Shown in pieces: positions 50,223-59,692 of a stretch of 64,000 bases of DNA. Under the pieces are notes generated by a model that ran no database searches, had not been told where the DNA came from, and saw nothing but the letters and a program-made list of their open reading frames with translations. This DNA comes from Mycolicibacter virginiensis (GTDB lineage Bacteria; Actinomycetota; Actinomycetes; Mycobacteriales; Mycobacteriaceae): the NCBI RefSeq assembly GCF_022374935.2, contig NZ_CP092430.2, positions 744,001 through 808,000 of the forward strand, in the 5' to 3' direction. A program made the position numbers and the translations under genes. Each line of letters starts with the position of its first letter. The first letter of the stretch is position 1.

Positions 50223-51413
50223 GTGGCGAAGGCGAAGTTCGAGCGGACGAAGCCGCACGTCAACATCGGGACCATCGGTCACGTTGACCACGGCAAGACC
50301 ACGCTGACCGCGGCTATCACCAAGGTTCTGCACGACAAGTACCCGGACCTGAACGAGTCGCGTGCGTTCGACCAGATCGACAACGCTCCCGAAGAGCGTC
50401 AGCGCGGTATCACGATCAACATCTCCCACGTGGAGTACCAGACCGAGAAGCGGCACTACGCCCACGTCGACGCGCCGGGCCACGCCGACTACATCAAGAA
50501 CATGATCACCGGTGCCGCGCAGATGGACGGCGCGATCCTGGTGGTCGCGGCCACCGACGGCCCGATGCCGCAGACCCGCGAGCACGTGCTGCTGGCCCGT
50601 CAGGTCGGTGTGCCCTACATCCTGGTGGCGCTGAACAAGTCGGACATGGTCGACGACGAGGAGCTCCTCGAGCTCGTCGAGATGGAGGTCCGCGAACTGC
50701 TGGGTGCCCAGGACTTCGACGAGGAGGCCCCGGTGGTCCGGGTGTCGGCTCTCAAGGCCCTCGAGGGTGACGAGAAGTGGGTCAAGTCCGTCCAGGACCT
50801 GATGGAGGCCGTCGACGAGTCCATCCCGGACCCGGTTCGTGAGACCGACAAGCCGTTCCTGATGCCGGTTGAGGACGTCTTCACCATCACCGGTCGTGGC
50901 ACCGTGGTCACCGGTCGTGTCGAGCGCGGCGTGATCAACGTGAACGAGGAAGTCGAGATCGTCGGCATCCGTCCGGAGACCACCAAGACGACCGTCACCG
51001 GTGTCGAGATGTTCCGCAAGCTGCTGGACCAGGGTCAGGCCGGTGACAACGTCGGTCTGCTGATCCGTGGTATCAAGCGTGAGGACGTCGAGCGTGGCCA
51101 GGTTGTGGTCAAGCCCGGCACCACCACCCCGCACACCGAGTTCGAGGGCCAGGCCTACATCCTGTCCAAGGACGAGGGTGGTCGCCACACGCCGTTCTTC
51201 AACAACTACCGTCCGCAGTTCTACTTCCGCACCACCGACGTGACCGGTGTGGTGAGCCTGCCGGAGGGCACCGAGATGGTGATGCCCGGTGACAACACCG
51301 AGATGACCGTCAAGCTGATCCAGCCTGTCGCCATGGACGAGGGTCTGCGGTTCGCCATCCGTGAGGGTGGTCGTACCGTCGGCGCCGGCCGGGTCGTCAA
51401 GATCATCAAGTAG
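50223..51413 (+). CDS. tuf: Elongation factor Tu
   Basis: This 396-residue EF-Tu delivers aminoacyl-tRNA. G1 is [13 protein letters not shown], the switch is [15 protein letters not shown]3 is DAPGHADY and G4 is [10 protein letters not shown]. The start is GTG at 50223 after AGGAGGACAAGA, a strong ribosome-binding site. An upstream in-frame extension lacks one. It ends the str operon with a strong terminator. Confidence 0.98.
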   Translation: MAKAKFERTKPHVNIGTIGHVDHGKTTLTAAITKVLHDKYPDLNESRAFDQIDNAPEERQRGITINISHVEYQTEKRHYAHVDAPGHADYIKNMITGAAQMDGAILVVAATDGPMPQTREHVLLARQVGVPYILVALNKSDMVDDEELLELVEMEVRELLGAQDFDEEAPVVRVSALKALEGDEKWVKSVQDLMEAVDESIPDPVRETDKPFLMPVEDVFTITGRGTVVTGRVERGVINVNEEVEIVGIRPETTKTTVTGVEMFRKLLDQGQAGDNVGLLIRGIKREDVERGQVVVKPGTTTPHTEFEGQAYILSKDEGGRHTPFFNNYRPQFYFRTTDVTGVVSLPEGTEMVMPGDNTEMTVKLIQPVAMDEGLRFAIREGGRTVGAGRVVKIIK

Positions 51414-51420
51414 TTCCTGC

Positions 51421-51478
51421 GCAAGCAGTCGTAAAATCCCCCTTTTCCTCGGAGGAAAAGGGGGATTTTGCGTTTGCC
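51421..51478 (+). terminator. Strong long-stem terminator after tuf (TRIT-like)
   Basis: AAAATCCCCCTTTTCC pairs perfectly with GGAAAAGGGGGATTTT around a short loop. The stem extends outwards through GCAAGCAGTCGT and GCGTTTGC with mismatches. The outer arm (AGCAGTCGTAAAAT) resembles the GAGCAGACACAAAA arm of the rpoC terminator. Confidence 0.92.
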
Positions 51479-51509
51479 CGGCAACGCAGTGTTAGACGCT
51501 GGTGACGTG

Positions 51510-52322
51510 ATGTTGTGGCGATACGTCAAGGCGCAGTTGCTCGTCCTGTTGTGCGGGGGCCTGGTCGGCCCGATTTTCTTGATCGCCTACTACGCCATCG
51601 GCGAATACGAGATGACGCAGTGGATGTACTACAGCGGGATCGCGATCACCGTGGTCGATGTGCTGGTGGCCCTGGCGCTGACCTATTTCGGGGCGCGATC
51701 GGCCAGCGATGCCGCGCTGCTCGAGCGCGACGGGGTTTTGGCGCTCGCGCAGATCACCGGCATCACCGAGACCGGTACCCGGATCAACGATCAACCGCTG
51801 GTCAAGTTGCAGTTGCACATCACCGGTCCGGGTTTGGCGCCGATGGATCGCGACGACCGGGTCATCGCCAGTGTCAGCCGATTGGGCAACATCACCGCCC
51901 GCAAGCTGGTGGTCCAGGTCGACCCGGTGAGCGGCAAGCACCGGATCGACTGGGAACGCAGCGCGGTGGTCAACGGGCTGGTGCCTGCGCAGTTCAACGT
52001 TGCCGAAGACGGCCAGACCTACGACCTCAGCGGGCAATCCGGCCCGCTGATGGAGATCCTGCAGCTGCTCAAGTCCCACGGCGTGGGTCTGAACCAGATG
52101 GTGGATGTTCGGTCGAATCCCGCTCTGCGACAGCAGATCAGCGCGGTGGTGCGCCGGGCGGTCGCCCAGCAGTCGGCGACAGCCGAGCCGGTAGCCGCGC
52201 CGGCAGGCGAGCAGCCGTCTGTCGGTGAGCGGTTGCAGGAACTGTCGGCACTGCACGCGGCGGGCACGGTGACCGACGAGGAGTACGCGCAGAAGCGGGC
52301 CCAGATCATCGCCGACCTCTGA
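51510..52322 (+). CDS. Membrane protein with C-terminal SHOCT domain
   Basis: This 270-residue protein has two N-terminal membrane helices (about residues 8-30 and 36-58) and a soluble part with a beta-rich segment (VLALAQITGITETGTRIN, LVKLQLHITGP). A C-terminal SHOCT motif follows (SVGERLQELSALHAAGTVTDEEYAQKRAQIIADL). SHOCT domains mediate oligomerisation or recruitment. It occupies the place of M. tuberculosis Rv0686 after tuf. The function is unknown. Confidence 0.8.
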   Translation: MLWRYVKAQLLVLLCGGLVGPIFLIAYYAIGEYEMTQWMYYSGIAITVVDVLVALALTYFGARSASDAALLERDGVLALAQITGITETGTRINDQPLVKLQLHITGPGLAPMDRDDRVIASVSRLGNITARKLVVQVDPVSGKHRIDWERSAVVNGLVPAQFNVAEDGQTYDLSGQSGPLMEILQLLKSHGVGLNQMVDVRSNPALRQQISAVVRRAVAQQSATAEPVAAPAGEQPSVGERLQELSALHAAGTVTDEEYAQKRAQIIADL

Positions 52323-52333
52323 GGGGACGGAAT

Positions 52334-52347
52334 TAGAACACGTTCCA
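52334..52347. promoter_or_regulatory. KstR-like operator
   Basis: TAGAACACGTTCCA matches the published 14-bp KstR consensus TnnAACnnGTTnnA at every fixed position. It lies 24 bp before the start of the SDR gene. KstR is the TetR repressor of cholesterol-ring catabolism. Binding of this exact site is inferred from the motif only. Confidence 0.65.
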
Positions 52348-52361
52348 TATACAGCTGCTAG

Positions 52362-53201
<840 letters not shown>

Positions 53202-53231
53202 TCGTCCCTGGCCGGGAGAAACAGGGGGATC

Positions 53232-54410
53232 GTGGTGCCCGACAACGGGATCGTTATCGTCGGCGGCGGCCTGGCGGCTGTCCGCACGGCCGAGGAATTG
53301 CGGCGCGAAGAATACGCGGGGCCGATCACGATCGTCTCCGAGGAGACTCGCCCGCCCTATGACAGGCCGCCGCTGACCAAAGAGGTGCTGCGCGGCGAGC
53401 GCGACGACACCACGCTCGAGCCCCCGGAGTTCTACGCCTCCCACGACATCACCCTGCGGCTGGGCTGCGGCGCACGCAGTGTGGACACCGCGGCGCAAAC
53501 GGTGTCGCTGGCCGACGGCACCGTGCTGGGCTACGACCAACTCGTGATCGCCACCGGCCTGGTGCCGCGGCGTATCCCGAGCTTCGGCGACCTGGACGGC
53601 ATCCGCGTGGTCCGGTCGTTCGAGGACAGCCTGGCGCTGCGCGAGGATGCGGCCGGCGCCAGCCGCGCGGTGGTGATCGGCGCCGGATTCATCGGCTGTG
53701 AGGCGGCGGCCAGCCTGCGCAAGCTGGGCGTGGACGTCGTGCTGGTCGAACCGCAGCCCACCCCGCTGGCCGCCGTACTCGGTGAGCAGATCGGCGAACT
53801 GGTGGCACGGCTGCACCGGGCCAACGGTGTCGATGTTCGCAGCGGCATCGGCGTCGCCGAGGTTCGCGGCGCGGGCCGCGTCGAGACCGTGGTGCTCACC
53901 GACGGCACCGAACTGACCGCCGACGTCGTGGTGCTGGGCGTGGGTTCGCGGCCGGCGACCGAGTGGCTGGACGGCTGCGGGGTTGATGTCGACAACGGCG
54001 TGGTGTGCGACGCGACCGGGCGCACGAGTGCGCCGAACGTATGGGCCGTCGGCGACGTCGCGTTCTGGCGGGGCCGCGACGGGCACCAGGTGCGCGTCGA
54101 ACACTGGAGCAATGTCGTAACCCAGGTACGGGCGATGGTTCCGACCATGCTGGGCCGGGAGTCGCTGCATGACGTGGCGGTGCCGGCGTACTTCTGGAGC
54201 GACCAGTACGACGTGAAGATCCAGTGCCTGGGCGAGCCGGAGGCCACCGACACCGTGCACCTGGTCGAGGACGACGGTCACAAGTTCCTGGCCTACTACG
54301 AGCGCGACGGTGTGCTGGCCGGTGTGGTCGGAGCGGGCCGGCCCGGCAAGGTGATGGGCGCGCGGGCCAAGATCGCCGCGGGGGCTCCGATCTCCGAAGT
54401 GCTTACCTGA
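53232..54410 (+). CDS. Ferredoxin/rubredoxin reductase, FAD-dependent
   Basis: This 392-residue flavoprotein has the FAD-binding motif IVIVGGGLAAVRTAEELRREE, the following PPYDRPPLTKEVL, the NAD-binding VVIGAGFIGCEAAASLRKLG, and the second FAD contact NVWAVGDVA. It belongs to the reductases that feed ferredoxin-dependent oxygenases or P450s and corresponds to Rv0688. It starts 30 bp after the SDR gene (GTG), so it is probably in the same KstR-type unit. Confidence 0.9.
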   Translation: MVPDNGIVIVGGGLAAVRTAEELRREEYAGPITIVSEETRPPYDRPPLTKEVLRGERDDTTLEPPEFYASHDITLRLGCGARSVDTAAQTVSLADGTVLGYDQLVIATGLVPRRIPSFGDLDGIRVVRSFEDSLALREDAAGASRAVVIGAGFIGCEAAASLRKLGVDVVLVEPQPTPLAAVLGEQIGELVARLHRANGVDVRSGIGVAEVRGAGRVETVVLTDGTELTADVVVLGVGSRPATEWLDGCGVDVDNGVVCDATGRTSAPNVWAVGDVAFWRGRDGHQVRVEHWSNVVTQVRAMVPTMLGRESLHDVAVPAYFWSDQYDVKIQCLGEPEATDTVHLVEDDGHKFLAYYERDGVLAGVVGAGRPGKVMGARAKIAAGAPISEVLT

Positions 54411-54477
54411 CGCAGGTCAGTGGGGATCGGACCGCCCCACAAGCACGATCATTACCAGTCAACCGTTGAGATTGCCT

Positions 54478-54512
54478 CTAGGGCCGTAGCTTTCGTCGAT
54501 CCACGACCCTAG
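54478..54512. terminator. Hairpin after the ferredoxin reductase gene
   Basis: CTAGGGCCGT and ACGACCCTAG pair at 9 of 10 positions across a 15-nt loop. There is no U-tract. It may be a U-less terminator or a binding site for the downstream catabolic operon, whose first gene starts at 54589. Confidence 0.5.
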
Positions 54513-54588
54513 GTGCAGTTTCAAACGTGCTCTGGTGCTGTCGCTGGGAGAACGCTATTCTCTGTATGGAGATTGCGAGGTGCCTGCG

Positions 54589-55644
54589 ATGGCGGATGGA
54601 CAGGCAGCACTGCTCGACAGCGTCCTTCTGGGGCGATGGCTTGACGCCCATGGTGCCCCCGACTCGCCTGGCCAGGGCGAACTCCCCCTGTTGGAATCGC
54701 TGAGCGGCGGCTCGCAGAACACCCTGTACCGCGTGCGTCGCGGCGAGGCCACGATGGTGCTGCGGATGCCGGGCGCCCGGGCTGACTCCGCCCGCATCGA
54801 CGGGCTGCGGCGCGAGATCCGCCTGGTGCGGGCGCTGGCGGGGACCGACGTCCCGCACGCGCAGTTGATCGCCGCCGACGACAGCGGCGAGCTGCTCGGC
54901 GCCCCGTTCTACGTGATGGCCGAGGTGGACGGCTGGAATTCGACCGGCAACGCCTGGCCCGCGCCATTCGACACGGATCTGAGTGCTCGCCGTGGCCTGG
55001 CCTTCGAGCTGGTCGAGGGCGCCGCGCGACTTGGTCGGGTGGACTGGCGCGCGCAGGGACTCGACGGGTTCGGCCGCCCGGACGGCTTCCATGAGCGCCA
55101 GGTGGACCGCTGGCTGGCCTTTTTGGACAGCTACCGGGTGCGGGACCTGCCGGGCCTGGACGAGGCCGCTGACTGGTTGCGCCGTAACCGGCCGGCGCAC
55201 TACACGCCGGGAATCATGCACGGCGACTACCAGTTCGCCAACGTGATGTATGCCCACGGCGCCCCTGCGAAACTCGTCGCGATCATCGACTGGGAGATGA
55301 CGACCATCGGCGATCCGCTGCTGGACCTGGCCTGGGCGCTGCTGGGATATGACGGCGAAAACCCGCGTACTCAAGGGTATTACGCCGATCTCGCGGGGAT
55401 GCCGACCCGATCGGAGTTGCTGGAGCGCTACGAGCAGGTCAGCGGCCTGTCCACCGAGAACATCGACTACTACCTGGTGCTGGCCAACTGGAAGTTGGGA
55501 ATCGTGCTGGAGAAGACCTACGCCGCCTCGATCACCGGTAACCGGGTCGATCCGAAGATCGCCGCCGCGATGGGTCCGATGATCCCCCAGTTGATCAGCG
55601 CCGCAGCCGAACTCGCCCGTTCCCTACCGGCCAAGCGGGGCTGA
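54589..55644 (+). CDS. APH-fold kinase, ACAD10/11- or LvaA-like
   Basis: This 351-residue protein has the aminoglycoside-phosphotransferase fold: LSGGSQNTLYRVRRGEATMVLRMP as nucleotide loop, the Brenner catalytic loop GIMHGDYQFANVMY, and the metal site AIIDWEMTTIGDPLLDLAWAL. It is too far from antibiotic kinases to be one, and it stands next to an acyl-CoA dehydrogenase. That pairing is known from LvaA/LvaC and from ACAD10/11, in which the kinase phosphorylates 4-hydroxyacyl-CoA. The ATG at 54589 was taken as start. A GTG at 54580 is possible. Confidence 0.8.
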   Translation: MADGQAALLDSVLLGRWLDAHGAPDSPGQGELPLLESLSGGSQNTLYRVRRGEATMVLRMPGARADSARIDGLRREIRLVRALAGTDVPHAQLIAADDSGELLGAPFYVMAEVDGWNSTGNAWPAPFDTDLSARRGLAFELVEGAARLGRVDWRAQGLDGFGRPDGFHERQVDRWLAFLDSYRVRDLPGLDEAADWLRRNRPAHYTPGIMHGDYQFANVMYAHGAPAKLVAIIDWEMTTIGDPLLDLAWALLGYDGENPRTQGYYADLAGMPTRSELLERYEQVSGLSTENIDYYLVLANWKLGIVLEKTYAASITGNRVDPKIAAAMGPMIPQLISAAAELARSLPAKRG

Positions 55645-55645
55645 C

Positions 55646-56407
55646 ATGGGGTATGCGGATTCGCTGTTCGACCTGACCGACCAGGTCGTGCTGGTCACCG
55701 GCGGCAGCCGCGGCCTGGGGCGCGAGATGGCGCTGGCGGCCGCCCACTGCGGCGCCGACGTGGTGATCGCCAGCCGCAAACTCGAGGCATGCCAGGCCAC
55801 CGCCGCCGACATCGAGGCCGAGACGGGGCGCTCTGCTTTGCCCTATGCGGTGCACGTAGGGCGCTGGGATCAGCTCGACGGCTTGGTCGATGCGGCTTAC
55901 GAGCGGTTCGGCCGGGTCGACGTACTGGTCAACAACGCCGGCATGTCTCCGGTGTATGGCAAGCAGACCGACGTCACCGAGAAGATGTTCGACGCCGTGG
56001 TGAACCTGAACCTCAAAGGCCCATTTCGGTTGTCGGCGTTGATCGGTGAACGGATGATGGCTGCCGGCCGCGGATCGATCATCAATGTCAGCACCCACGG
56101 CTCGCTGCGCCCGCACCCGTCGTTCATTCCCTACGCCGCGTCCAAGGCCGGCCTCAACGTCATGACCGAAGCGCTGGCCCAGGCGTTCGGCCCCACGGTG
56201 CGGGTCAACACCTTGATGCCTGGGCCGTTCTTGACCGACATCTCCAAGGCGTGGAACTTCGGCGAAGCCGACAACCCGTTTGGCGCCGCCGCATTGCAGC
56301 GCGCCGGGAATCCGCCGGAGATCGTCGGGGCAGCACTGTTTTTGATGTCGGACGCCTCCAGCTTCACCACCGGTTCGATCGTGCGGGCCGACGGCGGCAG
56401 TGTCTGA
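55646..56407 (+). CDS. Short-chain dehydrogenase/reductase
   Basis: This 253-residue classical SDR has the cofactor motif VLVTGGSRGLGREMALAAA, NNAG (VLVNNAGMSP), the active-site Ser in INVSTHGSL, and YAASK. The C-terminal region FTTGSIVRADGGSV is typical of NAD(P)-dependent secondary-alcohol dehydrogenases. It starts immediately after the kinase stop. In a hydroxyacid pathway it could oxidise the 3-hydroxyacyl-CoA product or reduce a 4-oxo group, which is inference. Confidence 0.88.
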   Translation: MGYADSLFDLTDQVVLVTGGSRGLGREMALAAAHCGADVVIASRKLEACQATAADIEAETGRSALPYAVHVGRWDQLDGLVDAAYERFGRVDVLVNNAGMSPVYGKQTDVTEKMFDAVVNLNLKGPFRLSALIGERMMAAGRGSIINVSTHGSLRPHPSFIPYAASKAGLNVMTEALAQAFGPTVRVNTLMPGPFLTDISKAWNFGEADNPFGAAALQRAGNPPEIVGAALFLMSDASSFTTGSIVRADGGSV

Positions 56408-56429
56408 CCTACCGTAGAAGGAGCGGAAA

Positions 56430-57740
56430 ATGGCGTGGGACTTCTCTACTGAACCCGAGTTCGAGGCGAAGCTCGACTGGATCCGGGCGTTCGTGCGTGA
56501 CGAGGTGGAGCCGCTGGAGGTGCTGTTTCCCGGCTGCGAATACCTGCCGCTGACCGACGAACGCCGCCGGATTGTTGACCCGCTCAAGGACCGGGTGCGC
56601 GAACAAGGCCTGTGGGCCCCGCATCTGGGGCCGGAGTTGGGCGGCCAGGGATTCGGGGCGGTCAAGCTGACCCTGATCAACGAGATCCTGGGCCGGTCGA
56701 GCTGGGCGCCGATCGTGTTCGGCACCCAGGCGCCCGACACCGGCAACGCCGAGATCCTGGCCCGGTTCGGCACGCCAGAGCAAAAGGACAGCTATCTGGC
56801 CGGGTTGCTGTCGGGGGAGATCTTCTCCTGCTTCTCCATGACCGAGCCGCAGGGCGGCGCCGACCCGCGGGTGTTCACCACCCGGGCCGTCCGCGACGGC
56901 TCCGGAAAAGACGCGCCGTGGGTGATCACCGGCCGAAAGTACTTCTCCTCCAACGCCTCGGTGGCCTCGTTCTTCATCGTGGTGGCCATCACCGACCCGG
57001 ACGTGCCGGTGCACCGCGGAGCCTCGACGTTCTTGATCCCGGCCGGAACCCCGGGCCTGGTCATCGAAGCCACCCATCACCTGGTGGGATCGCATCCGCA
57101 TGAAGCCGGCCATTCGCTGGTGCGCTACGACGGCGTGCGGGTCCCGGCCGATGCGATCCTGGGCGAGCCCGGCCAAGGCTTCCTGATCCTGCAGAGCCGG
57201 CTGGCCGGCGGGCGCCTGCATCACGCGATGCGCTCGATCGGGGTGGCCCAGCGGGCCATCGACATGATGGCCCGTCGCGCCAAAAGCCGCTTCACCCAGG
57301 GCAGTTCGTTGGCCGACAAGCAGCTGGTGCAGGCGTTCATCGCCGACTCCTACGCCGAGCTGGTTCCGTTCCGGCTGACCGTGCTACACGCGGCGTGGCT
57401 GATCGACTCCGGCGACGAGAAGGCGGCACGCGCCGAAATCGGGGTCTGCAAGATCCTGGCGTCACAGGTGCTCAAATCGATCGGGCTGCGCGCGATCCAA
57501 GTGCACGGCGCGATGGGCCTGACCGAACAGTTGCCGCTGACCAATGTGCTGTTGGGCGGGGTGGCGCTGGGGCTGGCCGATGGCCCCACCGAAGCGCACA
57601 AGGTAAACCTGGCCCGGCTGCTGCTCAAGGACTACGACGCCGAGGACCCGGAGTGGCCCAGCGAATTCCTGGACAACCGCATCGAGGCCGCGCGCGCGAA
57701 GTACGGCGACCGCCTTGACCGGATTCCAGCGGTGCCATGA
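56430..57740 (+). CDS. Acyl-CoA dehydrogenase, ACAD10/11- or LvaC-like branch
   Basis: This 436-residue acyl-CoA dehydrogenase has CFSMTEPQGGADPRVFTT as the FAD and acyl-binding segment, GRKYFSSNASVASFFIVVA, and the C-terminal IQVHGAMGLTEQLPLTNV. A RLHHAMRSIGVAQRAIDMM helix is conserved with ACAD10/11-type proteins. It directly follows the SDR and belongs to one transcription unit with the kinase. I cannot tell by eye whether it oxidises an acyl-CoA or eliminates phosphate from a 4-phospho-acyl-CoA. Its stop overlaps the TetR start by 4 bp. Confidence 0.88.
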   Translation: MAWDFSTEPEFEAKLDWIRAFVRDEVEPLEVLFPGCEYLPLTDERRRIVDPLKDRVREQGLWAPHLGPELGGQGFGAVKLTLINEILGRSSWAPIVFGTQAPDTGNAEILARFGTPEQKDSYLAGLLSGEIFSCFSMTEPQGGADPRVFTTRAVRDGSGKDAPWVITGRKYFSSNASVASFFIVVAITDPDVPVHRGASTFLIPAGTPGLVIEATHHLVGSHPHEAGHSLVRYDGVRVPADAILGEPGQGFLILQSRLAGGRLHHAMRSIGVAQRAIDMMARRAKSRFTQGSSLADKQLVQAFIADSYAELVPFRLTVLHAAWLIDSGDEKAARAEIGVCKILASQVLKSIGLRAIQVHGAMGLTEQLPLTNVLLGGVALGLADGPTEAHKVNLARLLLKDYDAEDPEWPSEFLDNRIEAARAKYGDRLDRIPAVP

Positions 57741-58348
57741 CCACACGTGTCGACGCCGCGGTGCACCGCGCGCTCGACGACCGTCAGCGCGAGGCCACCG
57801 CCGAGGTGGAGCGGATTCTGGCCGCGGCGGTGACGGTGCTGCAGCGCAGTGCGCCCGATCCGCCCCGGGTGTGCGACATCGTCGCCGAGGCGGGCTCGTC
57901 GAACAAGGCGTTCTACCGCTACTTCGCCGGTAAGGACGACGTGATCCTGGCCGTGATGGAGCGCGGTGTAGCGCTCGTGGTGTCCTACCTGGAGCATCAA
58001 CTGGCCAAGGAGCCAACGCCGCAAGCTAAGGTCGCGTGCTGGATCCGGGGCGCCCTGGCGCAGCTTTCCGACCCGCACCTGCTGAGCCTGAGCCGCGCCG
58101 CCAGCACCCAGCTGGCGGTCAGTGCCGACCGGCCGCGCTCGGATGAGGACATCCTGGCGCCGTTGCGTGACCTGCTCACCGCACCGATCAGCGCGCTCGA
58201 CGGCCAGGACCCCCGGCGGGATGCCGATCTGGTCTTTGGCGCTACCTTGTCGACCATGCGTGGCTACCTCAATGCCGGCCGGCGACCGAAGCGGGCCGAT
58301 GTGGATCACCTGGTGTCGTTTTGCCTTCGCGGACTGGGGGTGGCCTGA
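57737..58348 (+). CDS. TetR-family regulator inside the catabolic operon
   Basis: This 203-residue TetR has the helix-turn-helix PPRVCDIVAEAGSSNKAFYRYFAGKDDVILAVM at about 36-70 and a C-terminal ligand domain. It overlaps the acyl-CoA dehydrogenase at its start (ATGA) and the oxidoreductase at its end (TGATG), so it is translated as part of the operon. It is probably its own repressor and an acyl-CoA sensor. Confidence 0.88.
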   Translation: MTTRVDAAVHRALDDRQREATAEVERILAAAVTVLQRSAPDPPRVCDIVAEAGSSNKAFYRYFAGKDDVILAVMERGVALVVSYLEHQLAKEPTPQAKVACWIRGALAQLSDPHLLSLSRAASTQLAVSADRPRSDEDILAPLRDLLTAPISALDGQDPRRDADLVFGATLSTMRGYLNAGRRPKRADVDHLVSFCLRGLGVA

Positions 58349-59316
58349 TGCGCGCGATCGTCTGCGAGCAGTACGGGCCGCCGGAAGATCTGGTGCTGCG
58401 GGAGTTGCCCGACCCTACGCCCGGACCCGGCACGCTGGTGGTCCGGGTACGGGCTGCGGCGGTCAACTTCCCCGACGTGCTGCTGATCGACGGCAAGTAC
58501 CAGCTCAAGATCCCGGCACCGTTCACGCCCGGCAGCGAGCTGGCCGGTGACGTGATCGCCGCCGGCGACGGGGTGCCCTTCGCGCCCGGCGACCGGGTGG
58601 TCGGCACGTCGTTTGTGGGAGGTTTCGCCGAGCAGGCGCTGGTGCCCGCCGCGGCGGTGAGTGCCATCCCCGACGGCATCGACTACGCGGCAGCGGCCGG
58701 ATTCGGAGTCACCTACCGCACGGCGTATCACGCGCTGCGCTCGGTTGCCCAAGTCGCAGAAGGCGATTGGGTGGTGGTGCTGGGCGCTGCCGGCGGTGTC
58801 GGGCTGGCCGCCGTCGACCTTGCGGTAGCGATGGGTGCGAAAGTGCTTGCCGCGGCCTCCAGCCCGGAGAAACTGGAAGTGTGCCGCCAGCGCGGTGCGG
58901 CCGCGACGGTCGACTACGACCGCGAAGACCTCAAGTCGCGGATCCGCGAGATCACCGGCGACGGCGCACAGGCCGTGCTCGACCCGGTCGGCGGTTCCTA
59001 CGCCGAGCCGGCGCTGCGCAGCCTGGCCCGCGGCGGGCGCTTCATCACCTTGGGCTATGCCGCCGGATCGATCCCGGCCATCCCGCTGAACCTGGTGATG
59101 CTCAAGGGCATCACGGTGCAGGGCATGGAGATCCGGACTTTCGCCACCGATTTCCCGACGGAGAATGAGCGCGATCTGGCCGAACTGCAGCAGCTGTTCG
59201 CAGGGGGCAAGGTCAGCCCCTACATCGGTGCCCGCTTCCCGCTCGCGCAGACCGCGACCGCTTTGCGCTACGTCGCCGACCGCAAAGCGGTCGGCAAGGT
59301 CATCATCGACGTCTGA
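58348..59316 (+). CDS. Zinc-independent MDR (quinone oxidoreductase-like)
   Basis: This 322-residue medium-chain reductase has the N-terminal GroES-like fold (RAIVCEQYGPPEDLVLRELP) and the NADPH-binding motif VVVLGAAGGVGLAAVDLAVAMGAKVLAAASS. It lacks the catalytic zinc ligands, so it should reduce quinones or enoyl compounds in place of oxidising alcohols. It is the last gene of the unit and overlaps the convergent lipocalin-like gene at its end (59303-59316). Confidence 0.9.
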   Translation: MRAIVCEQYGPPEDLVLRELPDPTPGPGTLVVRVRAAAVNFPDVLLIDGKYQLKIPAPFTPGSELAGDVIAAGDGVPFAPGDRVVGTSFVGGFAEQALVPAAAVSAIPDGIDYAAAAGFGVTYRTAYHALRSVAQVAEGDWVVVLGAAGGVGLAAVDLAVAMGAKVLAAASSPEKLEVCRQRGAAATVDYDREDLKSRIREITGDGAQAVLDPVGGSYAEPALRSLARGGRFITLGYAAGSIPAIPLNLVMLKGITVQGMEIRTFATDFPTENERDLAELQQLFAGGKVSPYIGARFPLAQTATALRYVADRKAVGKVIIDV

Positions 59317-59692
59317 CCCAGATCAGGGTGTTGTGCGTCGTCACACCGTCGTTGGTGGTCGTCACCGACAGCGTCAGCCGATCGCCGTCCACGCGTGCCT
59401 GCCGCAGCTGCGGACTCGCCAGCAGCTCCGGCAGCATCGAGACGCTGACTTCGTGATGCACAGTGGCGGTGTCCTCGTCGACCCGGAATCGGCCACCATA
59501 GGCGATGTAGGCGGGTAGCGCGGCGTCCGCACTGCCGGTCAGCTGCGCGGACATATAGCCGTCAGCGGTGTAGAGGATCAGACCGCGCGGCGCCGTGCCC
59601 AGGGGGTGTGACACCGCGCCGGTGCCGGCGTCGAGGGACTCGAACGACGACAGCTCCCAGCCGCCCAGCAGCGCCTCTCGCAGAGTGCTCAT
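59303..59692 (-). CDS. Lipocalin-like domain protein
   Basis: This 129-residue protein has the lipocalin-like 5 layout: an N-terminal LLGGWELSSFESLDAGTGAV, GLILYTADGYMSAQL and RFRVDEDTATVHHEVSVSMLPELL, with a terminal strand LSVTTTNDGVTTHNTLIWV. The fold suggests a small-molecule-binding barrel. Its ATG overlaps the stop of the carboxyltransferase gene, and its 3' end overlaps the convergent oxidoreductase gene by 14 bp. The function is not known. Confidence 0.8.
   Translation of the reverse strand: MSTLREALLGGWELSSFESLDAGTGAVSHPLGTAPRGLILYTADGYMSAQLTGSADAALPAYIAYGGRFRVDEDTATVHHEVSVSMLPELLASPQLRQARVDGDRLTLSVTTTNDGVTTHNTLIWVRRR

Noticed and set aside
54589..55644. Antibiotic (aminoglycoside) resistance kinase
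   Set aside because: The fold motif is shared, but the neighbours are all lipid-metabolism genes and the sequence matches the ACAD-linked branch better. No resistance claim can be supported.
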